A stretch of DNA of 64,000 nucleotides from Lepidostoma basale (GCA_022606425.2 JAHDVF020001027.1:1-64000), one strand, 5' to 3'. Positions 9,776-19,410 are shown, numbered from the stretch's first letter. Numbers and translations are program-made. Notes: generated from the letters alone by a model not told the origin.

Positions 9776-10125
9776 TTTAGAAATGGAAGAATGGAAATCG
9801 AAAGAAGGGTTGGTGTTGGAAACAAAATAAATGGTGCACTCAAAACCATCACGTCTCATAAAAATATATCGACGGAAGCAAATGTGGCAGTGCAGCTTGG
9901 AGTTTGCAGAAGAAGGATGAAAGTAGAATAAATGCCGTATCTCTACATGAGGGTGTATGGTAGTTATCCGTGGCTCTATCCTACGGCATTTCTTTTGGAA
10001 ATGCTCGCCGAATGTAGAAGAGTCGCCAGAGTTATGTCCGGATAAAACATTTTGACGGTCCACCCTCTCTGCCTACCCCTTCGGGGAAACAGCGGGATGA
10101 TTAATTTGTTTGTTAGTTAATAATA
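9776..10125 (+). mobile_element. Chimeric fragment: RTE interrupted by another LINE
   Basis: RTE sequence begins at 9790 ('cgaaagaagggttggtgttg', then 'aataaatggtgcactcaaaa' and 'aagaaggatgaaagtagaat'). At about 9943 it switches to 'ctctacatgagggtgtatgg' and 'agttatccgtggctctatcc', which matches, as reverse complement, the LINE copy at about 28250-28295. It returns to RTE 3' end at about 10035 ('tgacggtccaccctctctgc' then 'cccttcggggaaacagcg'). All frames are broken. Confidence 0.65.
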
Positions 10126-10186
10126 ACTTTATAATATCTACATCCTTAGTACACTTAATTTATACCACCAATTTTTTTTTTATTAC

Positions 10187-10300
10187 ACAAACTGTGTATA
10201 GCCCTGAGAAAGCTTACTACAGAGTGAAACCGGTAGTGGCGCTACTTACTTAAGTTTAGTGGTTTATACTAATTGAAAAAGTGTTTAATTTAATTTTTTA
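10187..10300 (+). ncRNA. Hammerhead-like foldback arm (decayed)
   Basis: 'gccctgagaaagcttactac' then 'agagtgaaaccggtagtggc' and 'gtttagtggtttatacta' match the right arm of the inverted pair at 48765-48969. Type I hammerhead layout is visible (CUGA, stem II pairing AGCUU/AGAGU partly, GAAAC, CCGGU). Position 8 reads A instead of G, which should inactivate it. Only one arm is present. Confidence 0.5.
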
Positions 10301-10339
10301 CACAAAAATATATCAAACTGTTTCAGTTATTACTTTAAA

Positions 10340-10640
10340 AATCTGCTGGTGGTTGGTTTGAAGCGGGAACGGCGCTGAAATAATATTATTTTCAAAGGGA
10401 TTAAATCTAATGAAGTTATGAACTACCAAACGGAGATGCATTTTCGTTGGCAAACTTTATACATTCGTCCCGTTGGTGTTGGTATCACTCGGGACGGGGC
10501 GAGCAAACAGGGGTGAAAACAGCGCAGAGGGTAGATAAACTAGCGTTCCGGAAAAACAATCCAGTCGTCGCGAGCGTCTCGCGAGAGATAGACGTCGGGG
10601 TGTCGTTGTCGCGCCGGTTGACGTCGATTTTCGCGTGATA
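10340..10640 (+). promoter_or_regulatory. GC/CpG-rich promoter region of the DIP/lachesin-like gene
   Basis: This patch is clearly richer in GC and CpG than its surroundings ('gtcgtcgcgagcgtctcgcg' and similar) and lies just upstream of the signal-peptide exon at 10908. The most convincing core promoter within it is at 10532-10595. Its role is inferred from position and composition. Confidence 0.45.
10532..10595 (+). promoter_or_regulatory. Candidate core promoter: TATA-like, Inr, DPE
   Basis: If +1 is the A at 10563, three arthropod core elements fall at canonical spacing: TAGATAAA at -31 to -24 (one mismatch to TATAWAAR), CCAGTC at -2 to +4 (5 of 6 to TCAKTY), and AGACGT at +28 to +33 (full match to RGWYVT DPE). 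The individual motifs are short, so the support is the joint spacing and the location upstream of the first coding exon. An unspliced leader would be 345 nt. Confidence 0.4.
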
Positions 10641-10907
10641 ATATTTACGTAAAAAGTAAATACTTTAACGAAACGTTATTACATTTGATTCAATCTTTGA
10701 TTTCAGCGAGAATTGGCTGTTCGCATTTCAGATGAAAAAAGCAATTCATTCATAATGCGACACAAAGCCATTAATTTATCAAGATTCAATTGACTTACAA
10801 TTTCTCGACAAATAAGCTAATTTAAAAAAGAGATTTTTAAATATTGGTATAAAGGACAATGAAAACGTAATATTTATCAAAATCGTTTGTGTAATCCAAA
10901 AGTCAAG
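10563..10907 (+). other. Presumed 5' UTR of DIP/lachesin-like gene
   Basis: Between the candidate start and the ATG at 10908 there are at least three short upstream ORFs (ATG at about 10731, 10757 and 10859, each stopping quickly). A possible splice acceptor 'ttgatttcag|cgag' lies near 10706, so part of this could be spliced out of the mature leader. Transcript boundaries are inferred. Confidence 0.35.
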
Positions 10908-10989
10908 ATGATTTCGAAAACAAAGACATTTTCGGTACTTTCAATCATCATATTGAAGATTGTTCTGAATGGAATTTGTGAAATTATAC
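10908..10989 (+). CDS. DIP/lachesin-like Ig-superfamily protein, first coding exon (signal peptide)
   Basis: ATG at 10908 with A at -3 ('tcaagATG') opens 27 codons plus one base: MISKTKTFSVLSIIILKIVL continuing NGICEII. A basic start (K4, K6) followed by a hydrophobic stretch (residues about 8-20) is a signal-peptide profile. The exon ends at a strong donor, C|GTAAGTA, in phase 1. The dangling C plus CG at the start of the exon at 44536 makes a proline codon and gives mature sequence P-D-P-K-F, which is the usual start of the first Ig domain in lachesin/DIP proteins. Phase match, signal peptide and family-typical junction support joining the two exons. The protein would be a secreted or GPI-anchored cell-surface recognition molecule, probably neuronal. 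The exon is too short to be found by ORF length. Confidence 0.7.
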
Positions 10990-11433
10990 GTAAGTACCCG
11001 ACTTTTAACTTTTATTTAGATTAATAACTAAAATATCATTAATTATTGACTAACTTATTATTAAATTCATTTTACGCTTGAAAAATTAAAAGATATTTTA
11101 TTTTATCGTGTAGCACAAATCCACCAAAATAATAAAATAAAAATGGTTTTAAATTTGAGACAATCTCTATTGTAAATATAACGTTATTGTTAAAAAAAAG
11201 TAAGCTTTATCATTTATTACAAATTAGTAACAAATATTCCAACTAAAAATTATTCTTTAATATGTCAAATCGAATGATATAAATTATATTTTTAATAATT
11301 GTGTATATTCTTATATTATAATAACATTAATTGTATATTGATAACCTGTTAAAAAAGTTTTTTTTTTAAATCATCATTTGTATAATTTTTAAATTGAAAA
11401 AGTTACTTAATATACAATATTCTGATATGTTGA

Positions 11434-11600
11434 TAGACTGCGTTAGGTGCAGTCCCCATACTAAATATGTTTATTTTTTAATTAGTTCATAAAACGGAAC
11501 ATTTTCTGCAGCGCCCTTAAGATGAGTAATTTATAAAATTGGCGCTCTATAAATTATGCAATTTATTATTTTTCTTATTATTATCGCAGATATAATAATA
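11434..11600 (+). mobile_element. CR1-like LINE 3' UTR remnant
   Basis: 'ggtgcagtccccatactaaa', 'cataaaacggaacattttct' and 'gcagcgcccttaagatgagt' followed by 'ggcgctctataaattatgca' match the 3' UTR of the CR1-like LINE at 15470-16015 ('gatgcagccctcatacttaa' ... 'acagcgcccttgagatgagc'). 5' truncated, no coding sequence. Confidence 0.75.
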
Positions 11601-11668
11601 ACACATTTATATAATCTTAACAGAATTAATACATTTTTTTAAAATTTAAGTGTAGGGTTGCCAAAATT

Positions 11669-11734
11669 GAAATTTAGTATCAACCGAACCAAGGTTGGTT
11701 GAACCTTACCTTGGGACGGTTGATACTAAATTTC
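11669..11734. repeat. Perfect inverted repeat, 17-bp arms
   Basis: GAAATTTAGTATCAACC (11669-11685) is the exact reverse complement of 11718-11734. The 32-bp loop itself contains AACCAAGGTT-like repeats. It would form a strong hairpin; possibly a small MITE or foldback relic. Confidence 0.85.
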
Positions 11735-12118
11735 ATTCGTATAAAAGAACATATTCAAATACACTATGAGATAGATCTTTCAACACCCACATATCCTCAC
11801 ACTCCTCAATACACATCTCCCCGCCTTATATAGGTTTACTTTATTATATTATATAATATAAAGAAGAAGAATGAGGACAATGAAAGTAAATTAAGGAAAA
11901 GGATCATTCCGTTTTCGAAATAATATCTCGTGTTTTTTTTCTTAATGTGTGTAGGTATATTGTGATACTGAAACAGATAAAAGGAAGGTAAGCATATACT
12001 CTTGTCATCGAATAGATTGCACGATATTCGTTGTTATTTTTTTTATATATAATATATTTATAAATCTTTAAAAATATTTGTTCCAATGAAAATTTTAATA
12101 ATTTCTTCATAATATTTC

Positions 12119-12595
12119 AAAAAGTTCTTGCTGTTAGATTGTTTTAAGTGCCTAATTACAGTTAATTAAAAAAACGGTGGATACATGGAGTAAAAAATTA
12201 TATGATATTAAATTTAAAATTCAAAATTTGATAACATTTCGAAGTTCTTGCTTGAATTGGATTGTTTCAAGTGCCTTATTAAAGTTATAAACACAGAAGT
12301 CCGGATCGTCCAGCTGACAATATGTGCGTCATCAAAAATAGCATTATGTGTTATATTATTTTTATTTTATTATTTAATTTCATATTATTTGTTTTAGATT
12401 TATTTTGTGGACGTTGGATGATCGAAGTGTGCGCGGTAGATGCCTATTGGTGGCGATGAGGTTTGCAACCCATCACACCGCCTCTCCCGCGGTGGCGAGA
12501 AGAGAAGGATGGAGTACCGCATCGGTCAAATTGTGGCAGTCCATTATTCTGCCTACCTCTTCGGGGAGACGGCGTGATGGTTACTTAGTTGGTTA
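12119..12595 (+). mobile_element. Composite non-autonomous element with RTE 5' leader and 3' end, copy 1
   Basis: 5' body with repeated 'gttcttgct..attg' and 'ttaagtgcctaattacag' segments, then 'gttttagatttattttgtgg', 'aagtgtgcgcggtagatgcc', then the RTE leader 'ggtggcgatgaggtttgcaa', the RTE start codon context, and immediately the RTE 3' end 'ttcggggagacggcgtgatg'. The same internal joints occur in 52373-52745 (minus) and 55138-55682 (plus). A shared breakpoint in three copies means an amplified family rather than independent deletions. Confidence 0.75.
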
Positions 12596-12689
12596 TTTTT
12601 TAATTATTTTTAAAAAGGTCAATTTCATGACCAGAATAAAATATAAATTCCTTATATTTTATTTATATAAACTCTTTAATGTTTCGCAG

Positions 12690-12955
12690 CCAAGATAGCT
12701 GCCTTCTACCAACTCCCCGACGTCCCTCCATTTTATCCATTAATATCAGTCGAAGTATGTAGTATTTTTCTCCCCTTAGCACATGACCCAAAATGAGACC
12801 TTTCTAATTTTCACACTCGACAACAGCTCTCTATTGACTCCGGCTCTCTGAAGTACGTCTGCATTACTGACCCTATCGGTCCACGGTATACGGAGCATTC
12901 TGCGGTATATCCACATCTCGAACGCCTCCAACCGATTCATTTTATTTATTTTAAT
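12690..12955 (-). pseudogene. LINE reverse transcriptase C-terminal remnant
   Basis: Minus-strand translation across breaks shows the pattern NRLEAFEMWIYRRMLR followed by the 'PWTDRVSNADVLQ' type segment and 'LEN' piece, matching the 42605-43060 copy (NRLEAFEMWLHRRMLRIPWT). Truncated at both sides. Confidence 0.65.
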
Positions 12956-13200
12956 AAGTATATAACAAATCAGAATAATACTTTACAGACAAAAGTCACG
13001 TTTGTTATCTTATGTATAATATACTACAAAAGGTTTTTATTTGATTTGAAAATAAATTTACATCACAAGTGAGAGCGAATTTAACCTATTCGATATTTTA
13101 AAAATGTCAGTTCCCGTAAAAAATAATATTTTAATTCGATTACTTGTATAATATTTAAAAAAATGTGCTTCAGATTTCATTGATTGAAGGTTGATCGTTG
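12955..13200. other. AT-rich, nothing recognised
   Basis: Short AT-rich stretch between LINE remnants with no frame, box or repeat noticed. Confidence 0.35.
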
Positions 13201-13204
13201 GTTT

Positions 13205-13600
13205 AGATAACTAACTAAATTAACTTACCATCGATGGATCGCCACAATGCTCTATCCTGGCATACCTCTCGGGCTTCCTCTACATTGATACATCGTACCA
13301 TGCACGCACTCGATTATTCCGGCTTCGAATGTGACCGCTTTTTAGTAATTGATTAATTTGGTCATGCCATGTTTTTCCTTGCTCGTCCTCGGCTCCTTTT
13401 TCCACTCACGCTGCTTGTGTACAACATTTTAACCATTCTACTCTCATCCATTCGAACCATCTCAGGGATCCTTTTTTAATTTTATCCATGATACAGTCAT
13501 CTGCCTTACATTTCTTTCTTATTTCATCGTTCGGTATTCTATCATACAACGTTTACCCGCACATTCTTCTTAGTGATCTCATTTCAACGGCGTTTAAATA
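13205..13600 (-). mobile_element. 5'-truncated RTE copy
   Basis: Minus-strand RTE 3' region: 'tggatcgccacaatgctcta', 'catacctctcgggcttcctc', 'ttggtcatgccatgttttt' and 'cattcgaaccatctcaggga', up to 'tctcatttcaacggcgttta'. The last 30 bases of the 3' end are diverged, although 'aactaactaaatta' remains of the tail. Closest relative here is 56634-57080. Confidence 0.85.
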
Positions 13601-13639
13601 ACATGATAGACAACATGATAAATTAATCGATATTACCTT

Positions 13640-14055
13640 AGTTGTGCATTCACTGATTATGGCTAACATTATACAATTAATCTACTCGCATAGAATAGGA
13701 TAAATATTTAATCGGCAGGTACCATCAATGTCTTGAGAGAAATTACGTCGACGGGAACAGAGTCGAAGGGAGCCATGATATCCAGTTCTGTTTGCCGCCC
13801 GCAGCCATTTCACCCGAGTTTCAATAATTGATCACGCCTTACTGCGGATGAGACAATAAACTTATAAATTTATCGCCATCCGTCTTGCCTGTGGGTTAAC
13901 GCCATCAATATTGAAATGTGAAGTCCCATGCATTACTAACGAGCAGTAGTAACTAGGACTGCGACAATAAATTTTAATGATTGCTGTACTGTATAATTGA
14001 ACGCTGCATTATCCGCGCAGGTACCTTAACAAACAAGCGCATTAATACTGTGATG
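13640..14055. other. Non-repetitive island in the intron
   Basis: Higher-complexity sequence with no match to any repeat in the window and no ORF. Contains segments such as 'gtcgacgggaacagagtcga' and 'gataaatatttaatcggcag'. Candidate conserved non-coding or regulatory sequence of the host gene; this rests only on complexity and absence of repeats. Confidence 0.3.
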
Positions 14056-14064
14056 AAAGTCCTA

Positions 14065-14200
14065 TTTCATAAGTCCTGTTAACGCCTCGACCACCATATT
14101 CTGTTTCCAATTTGCAACTTCGTCTCTATTGAGATACAATTAATCCTTAAAATGATAACACGCAATGGGTAAAATCCAGTATTCATCTACAAGTATTTGT
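14065..14200 (+). repeat. Dispersed repeat family A, partial copy
   Basis: 'cctgttaacgcctcgaccac', 'ttcgtctctattgagataca' and 'tgggtaaaatccagtattca' match the 3' half of family A. Confidence 0.75.
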
Positions 14201-14640
14201 ATACATTCAAAATGTTACAAAAAAATATTTTTGAACGGTGGCGTTGAGAATGTCTTCACCTCTCTGTAATATTTCAGTTGTGGCTTCGCATAATAAACCA
14301 CTCCATAAATAGAATCTCTTTTCAATTCATCCGAACCGTACTTACATAAATGACAGGTATGATCGGCGAAATTGTTCGTCTTGTATCTCACTTCGTATCA
14401 ATAAGTGATGTACCCACGAATGTAACGTGTTTTTCACGAAGTTTGAAATTTCTTTTATGAACTGTTTTCTAATACTTCTAAGGAATTATATAATTATTAT
14501 CTTAACAAGACAAATTAATCTCTAGAGATGAATTTTTTTTATATTTTGTAATTGGTGTGCCATCTTATTTGAACAGACATACGAAATATGAATTATTAAT
14601 TATAATGGAATAATAAAAATAACAGTGGAAAAATTTGGCT
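14200..14640. other. No recognised feature
   Basis: Moderately complex sequence ('ctcacttcgtatcaataagt' region) without ORF or repeat match. Confidence 0.3.
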
Positions 14641-14644
14641 TATT

Positions 14645-14770
14645 GCATTAGTATATTATTAAGCTATGACCGCCATACCAAAAGACCCGGGTTTGATTCC
14701 CGGCGATGACAGCGTGTTTCTCACACTGTTTTGATCTAGTGTAGAATTCACCTAACTTATTATGTCTCAA
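14645..14770 (+). mobile_element. tRNA-derived SINE, head part
   Basis: Contains a box-B like GGTTTGATTCC at 14690-14700 within an acceptor-arm-like 'gacccgggtttgattcccgg', then 'gtgtttctcacactgttttg' and 'tgtagaattcacct', as in the SINE at 35655. The tRNA part is not a complete cloverleaf, so this is not a tRNA gene. Confidence 0.65.
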
Positions 14771-14814
14771 ACGATTATGTAAAACTCAATATTCAATAAT
14801 TAATACAAATAAAA

Positions 14815-14895
14815 ACATCTGATTATAAGTTGTATTATGGTTATTGGGAAAGACATGTTTCACCTTTCTAAGGTATTATCAAATGTAGAAAAAAT
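14815..14895 (+). repeat. Foldback family B arm (decayed)
   Basis: 'gacatgtttcacctttctaa' then 'ggtattatcaaatg' is the left arm of the family seen as inverted pairs at 25930-26075 and 49360-49515 (consensus 'gacatgtttcgccttgctaa'). Confidence 0.6.
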
Positions 14896-14929
14896 CAAGC
14901 GCGATACGGTTTTTTGAATACACAAGTAA

Positions 14930-15235
14930 ACGGAGCAGAATACTGTAATTAAGGTTATTTGAGTGACTAAAGGTAATCAAGATAGGATGAGAAATACGTC
15001 TATCTGACAAGATGGAAGGAATATATTGTCAGATGGGGCACATAATGCAGAATACACTAGAATGCGGACGTTCAGACAATGGATCTATCCATAAACCCTC
15101 ACGTTGTGGTGAATCAGATTTCTGATAGCTACCGTCTCCCTGGAAGACCGCCAAAGTGATGGAGGGATAGCTGGGAGTCGACTTCACAAGGGAGGCCAGC
15201 CTGAACCAAAGGTCTAAAAGGAAAAGAAGAAGAAG
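14930..15235 (+). pseudogene. LINE reverse transcriptase C-terminal remnant
   Basis: Broken + strand reading gives RWKEYIVRWGT, then NPHVVVNQISDSYRLPGRPP and WRDSWESTSQGRPA, matching 32640-32945 and 22300-22600. It ends in a GAAGAAGAA-type tract at about 15226-15238. Same family as the minus-strand remnant at 44920-45400. Confidence 0.65.
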
Positions 15236-15469
15236 AATAATTGGGTTAATACATTGTTATCAATAATTAAAGAATAAACCTCAAACTGGAAAGTATAACC
15301 TAGAACATGTTAAAGAATTTTATGACTATGTATTCAATGCTTACATAGGTAATGAGTCCTTAAACCTCCCTTTCCTATGATGGGTATCTTCTACAGTATG
15401 CTTCTAATAACCATCAATATCCCTATAAATATAATAAGATTATAGGTATTCCTCTATAATATATTTACG

Positions 15470-16015
15470 CATTGATTAAAAAAATTATATTAATAATAAT
15501 CAGAATTTATCGGGTACATCGGAGGTATTTTGTGAACATCGGAAAAAGCGCTGCGTGTGCGCGACACTATATTCGCATATCTGAACTCTGCATCAACGAG
15601 AACCTGAATGCTAGACAGTCTACATTGCGATCAGCTAAGTCTTCTGCGATCGGTAGATTGACTGTGCCAAAACGCTGTCCAAGCACAAACTTTGGCGACC
15701 GAGCCTTCGCGGTAGCCGGCCCTTCAGCCTGGAACAGTCTTCCAGCAGACCTTTAGTGCATTGAGAATCAATCAGAGGTTAGATCAAGACTCAAAACGCA
15801 CCTTTTCAAATTATCATGTCCTGACAGGAAGAGCTGATCGATTTCGTCGGATGCAGCCCTCATACTTAATATGTTTATACGAGTATATATTTTTTATCAT
15901 TATTATTATTATTATTATCTAGTTGATAAAACGAAGCACTTCTACAGCGCCCTTGAGATGAGCAATTCATAAAAATGGCGCTTTATAAATTATCCAATTT
16001 ATTATAATATTATTA
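15470..16015 (+). mobile_element. CR1/L2-like LINE 3' end
   Basis: The open frame 15472-15756 ends in RCPSTNFGDRAFAVAGPSAW NSLPADL-type sequence, the hallmark end of CR1/L2-like reverse transcriptases (T.YG.RAF..A.P..WN.LP), followed after a stop at about 15756 by a diverged 'RLKTHLFKLS' segment at about 15785-15820 in another frame. A 3' UTR of about 190 nt ends in ATT repeats at about 15995-16020. Only the ORF's last about 100 residues are left. Confidence 0.8.
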
Positions 16016-16019
16016 TTAT

Positions 16020-16150
16020 TATCTCACTCTTGCATATTTCACTGTGGAAGCGCGAGGAGCTCAATGTTCTCACTGCCGCGCCGCCGGCAGTAGCTCTCGG
16101 GCTCGCAACCAGGGTGGACGTATGCCCGTTCCCTGAGCGTTGCCAGATGA
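16020..16150 (-). other. GC-rich segment, probably transposon relic
   Basis: Unlike its surroundings in composition ('gccgcgccgccggcagtagc'). Its position directly after a LINE microsatellite tail suggests another insertion, but I cannot classify it. Confidence 0.3.
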
Positions 16151-16336
16151 TTTTTTTTTTAATTTTCAGCAAATAAATCTCAATTATTTTAATTTTTGAC
16201 TTCAATAGTAATTAATTAGGGGGATTATTTATAAATGTTCTCATTATTCCGATATAAAATCGCTAATTTTTGATCGCGTATTGACTACCCAACACCGAAA
16301 CACGCGTTTTTATTTTAGCACCGTAAGGGAAAGGTT

Positions 16337-16544
16337 AATGACGTTATATAAATCAGAAATATACTTAAGTGTCCCAAGATAAAGTGTTTCTGAGAAAATC
16401 GTCTTTTAAATTATATAATCCTTCATACATTTTAAATTTGTAATAGCATTAGCATTATAATTTGTAAATCATTATTAAAATATGCATTTTCTCAGAAACA
16501 CTTTATGTTGGAACACTTATTTTTGTTATTCATATAACGTCATT
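16337..16544. repeat. Foldback element, about 60-bp inverted arms
   Basis: 'aatgacgttatataaatcag' and 'agataaagtgtttctgagaa' at the left are inverted at the right as 'ttctcagaaacactttatg' and 'gttattcatataacgtcatt'. A MITE or foldback with imperfect arms and an about 85-bp AT-rich loop. No hammerhead core was seen. Confidence 0.7.
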
Positions 16545-16640
16545 TATTATTAATTCACGTGACAATAAAATTGCGATAGATTAGCTACCTATCATATGTC
16601 ATAGGAAACTATATAATAGATATACTCTTTCGATCGATTT
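16545..16640 (+). mobile_element. tRNA-derived SINE, 3' part
   Basis: 'ttaattcacgtgacaataaa' and 'ctacctatcatatgtcatag' match the 3' half of the SINE at 35655-35890. Confidence 0.65.
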
Positions 16641-16699
16641 AGCTCGCGCTGTAATGATGTAAAGAGCTATTCAACAAAATTGTAATAAAATTATAACAA

Positions 16700-16935
16700 C
16701 AGTATATGGAGGCACGCAGGACTTTGAATCACAGCGCAGATACGACGTCGAAGAGAGTAGGGGGGGGAGAAAGGGGAGACCACTGGGAGATGGCGACGGC
16801 TCCGCTACAGGCGCCTTCTCCTGCCCCAGATGCCACAGAATTTGTGGGTCCAGGATCGGGTTCTTCAGTCACATGCGGTGCCACAACCGCGAAGGAGAGT
16901 CTTTCTTGGGCACGAGGGATAGCCGGTGATGAATA
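16700..16935 (+). pseudogene. LINE C-terminus with CCHC/C2H2-like zinc finger
   Basis: A frame shifted from the longest open frame reads FSCPRCHRICGSRIGFFSHM then RCHNR: Cys-x2-Cys ... His-x3/4-His like. C..C.R.C.SRIG..SH.R.H is a well-known zinc-finger tail of some LINE reverse-transcriptase proteins. The rest is frame-broken. Not a host zinc-finger gene, because only this one finger is present and the sequence sits among LINE remnants. Confidence 0.55.
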
Positions 16936-16960
16936 AAATTATAATATATATGTATAATGG

Positions 16961-17110
16961 GATCTTGGGAAAATCCGTGCAGCTCGTTTTTTTGGACCGA
17001 CGTTTCGGAGATCGTTGCAGTCTCCATCTTCAAGATGATTATGATGGAGACTGCAACGATCTCCGAAACATCGGTCCAGAAAAATGAGCTACACAGATTT
17101 TCCCAAGATC
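16961..17110. ncRNA. Foldback with inverted hammerhead-like motifs
   Basis: Arms of about 70 bp: 'gatcttgggaaaatc' with 'gattttcccaagatc', and 'cgacgtttcggagatcgttg' with 'caacgatctccgaaacatcg'. Read on the minus strand the left arm gives UUGAAGA, stem II GGAGA/UCUCC, GAAAC and GUC, i.e. a type I hammerhead with C3 mutated. The right arm has lost the CUGANGA box. Confidence 0.55.
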
Positions 17111-17169
17111 ACATAATACATATTGCAACCAACCAATTATAATATTGATCTTTAAGAAGACTCTCATTT

Positions 17170-17455
17170 TGATCATTACTGCACTCATGGTTTGGACATA
17201 TGGTATGCATGAATGAAGAAATAATGGTAAAGAGTAAACATTAATGATGTAAACGGAACTAGAAATAGAATAAGATCGATGAAAACGTGGCATGGTCAAA
17301 TAAATCATGTATTGAAAGTCGACCACGTGAGTGCATGACACCATGTATGCATGTTGATTAAGCGTGAGAAATTTGTCACAAAAGATTAATGTGGCAGTCT
17401 ATTCTTTCTGCCTATCCTTTTGGTGAGATGGCGTGATAGTTAATGAGTTATTAAT
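17170..17455 (+). mobile_element. 5'-truncated RTE copy
   Basis: Starts near 'gtttggacatatggtatgca' and runs through 'gatgaaaacgtggcatggtc', 'ccatgtatgcatgttg' to the 3' end 'ttggtgagatggcgtgatag' and a degenerate GTTA tail. Frames broken. Confidence 0.8.
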
Positions 17456-17459
17456 TAAA

Positions 17460-18480
17460 AATATATATATTATAGAATATATACTGCGATCAAATGCATT
17501 TCGAAAATATTCCTGCTGAGCGTTACCTATTTATTTTAAACCGGAAAATTTTCAATCCGTTGCTACGATTAAAACTGGTACTTTTTTAAATGGAGATTTT
17601 TGTGATTGGATAGCTTTTTGCAAAATAAAAACTCCAGTGTTTGAATAGTTTGTTTACTTATATAAAGTGAGTTCTATATTTAAAATTTTAAAAATTTGTT
17701 CCACATTTCAAAAAAAGTTTAAAAGTTCCTTTTTTCGAGCTAGACTGATTAGTTTTTGCAAAACGATAGGAAGTAACAGGGAGCATTATTTGTTGTTTTC
17801 CCTACGTTCATTTTAATTGCTTTATTAAAACGAATATTTGAATTTGATAAATTAATTTTAGTATTTAAATAGAACATTATATTGTATAACACCATTTTTT
17901 TCTTGATCTTTCACAAAATGGCTGAAAAAAGTTGTTTACTCTTCACATTCCGACCTTGCCCTTGTTTTAATTCGTTCTTGCGCCACGCGGTAATTAGAAT
18001 CAGATTTTTACCGCTGTTATCCATTTTTGAGAAAAAAATGTATCAATAAGACGTAAACATGTCAGTCAAAGGATATATACTGATGAAAATAGAATTCAGA
18101 TTCTATTTTTAGAATTACGATGTAATATTAATTAGGCAAGGATTTATAAATTGGGGTATTTTAAAATCATTTATAGAAAAAATACATTTAACGTTTGTAA
18201 TTTCATACGTTCACCTTAACGGTGTTCTTAAAAATTTTTTGAATCTCGAATTTACTTTCGTCATCATTTGAAGCCATACTCAGAACTTTATGGCTAGTTT
18301 TAATCCAATGGATTGGTTTGCAGCAAGTAAAAGATTTTTGCTGGTTATAAGGATGATATTTGGGCCTTCCATTTGCTAGTTTCCTATTGCTTTACACATT
18401 TATATTCAGCGAGTTATTTGAACCCAATAACTGTATTTTTGTGACCTCTCTAGATCGACCATTTAAATTTCATTTAACTT
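17460..18480. other. No recognised feature
   Basis: About 1 kb of AT-rich sequence without ORF or repeat match; 'gagttatttgaacccaataa' near 18411 resembles the 3' end of the SINE family. Confidence 0.35.
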
Positions 18481-18487
18481 TGATTCT

Positions 18488-19410
18488 TAACTAACTAACT
18501 AACCATCACGCCATCTCCCCGAAGGGATAGGCAGAAAGAACGGACTGCACACACTTTTCTTTCCTGACATATTTCTCTCGTTCCTCAACATTCATACATC
18601 GTGTCATGCACGCGCGTCGATTTCTCTGACTCCTCACATGGCCGACATTCAATATTTGATTTATTAGATCGTACCACGTTTTCCTCGGTCTTCTTTTATT
18701 TCTGATTCCATTTACATCGTTAACATACAAGTTTTTTTACCATTATTTCTTCATTCATTCTTTCCATATGTCCAAACCATCTTAATGATCCTTTCATTAT
18801 TTTGTTTATAACACCATCATTCGCATCGCATTCACTTCTTATATTTTCATTCGACACTCTATCATACACAGAGTATCCACACATTCGTCTAAGAGATCTC
18901 TTTTCTACTGCATTTATTCTACTTTCATCCTTCTTTTTCCAGTTCCATGCTTTGCTTCCATACATAAGGTCCGGTAGAAGAACACCATTGTGCACTGACA
19001 TTCTAGCTTTTTTGAATAGGTTTTTGTTTGCGATAACATCTTTAAGTGCACCATTCACTTTGTTGCCTGCCCCAACCCTTCATTCAATATCCCTCTCCAC
19101 TCGCTCATCTCTTGTAAATATACTACCTAAATACACGAACTCATCTACTTGCTCCAAATTTTCACTATTCACGCTAATATTGCAGACTGTCATAATTTTT
19201 TATTTTTCAAAAATCATTACCTTGGACTTATTAACATTCATCATGAGATCATTTCGCATGCATACCTCATACATACTATTAACCAGGACTTGTAGTTCAT
19301 GCTCGTTGTCTGCAAGTAGAATAGCGTTATCCGCATACAAGATACAGCTTACTGACACTCCGCTCATTTTGGCACCTACACCCAACCCTTTCAGCTCTTT
19401 CATATTTCTT
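18488..19410 (-). mobile_element. 5'-truncated RTE copy, about 920 bp
   Basis: Second longest RTE copy. The minus strand runs from the palm (fragment 19200-19403) through the C-terminal domain (18720-19058, MNGALKDVIANKNLFKKARM start) and the GRPRKTWYDLINQ tail (18506-18730) to the 3' end with a CTAACTAACTAACC tail. It is closer to 57600-58315 than to 2953-5996, so at least two RTE subfamilies are present. Confidence 0.88.
19200..19403 (-). pseudogene. RTE palm fragment with mutated YADD box
   Basis: Reads MKELKGLGVGAKMSGVSVSC then ILYADNAILLAD and NDLMMNVNKSKVMIF. The second catalytic Asp of YADD is Asn here (YADN), which should abolish polymerase activity. Confidence 0.75.

Noticed and set aside
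16706..16936. Host zinc-finger gene
   Set aside because: Only one finger, in a shifted frame, typical of LINE C-termini.
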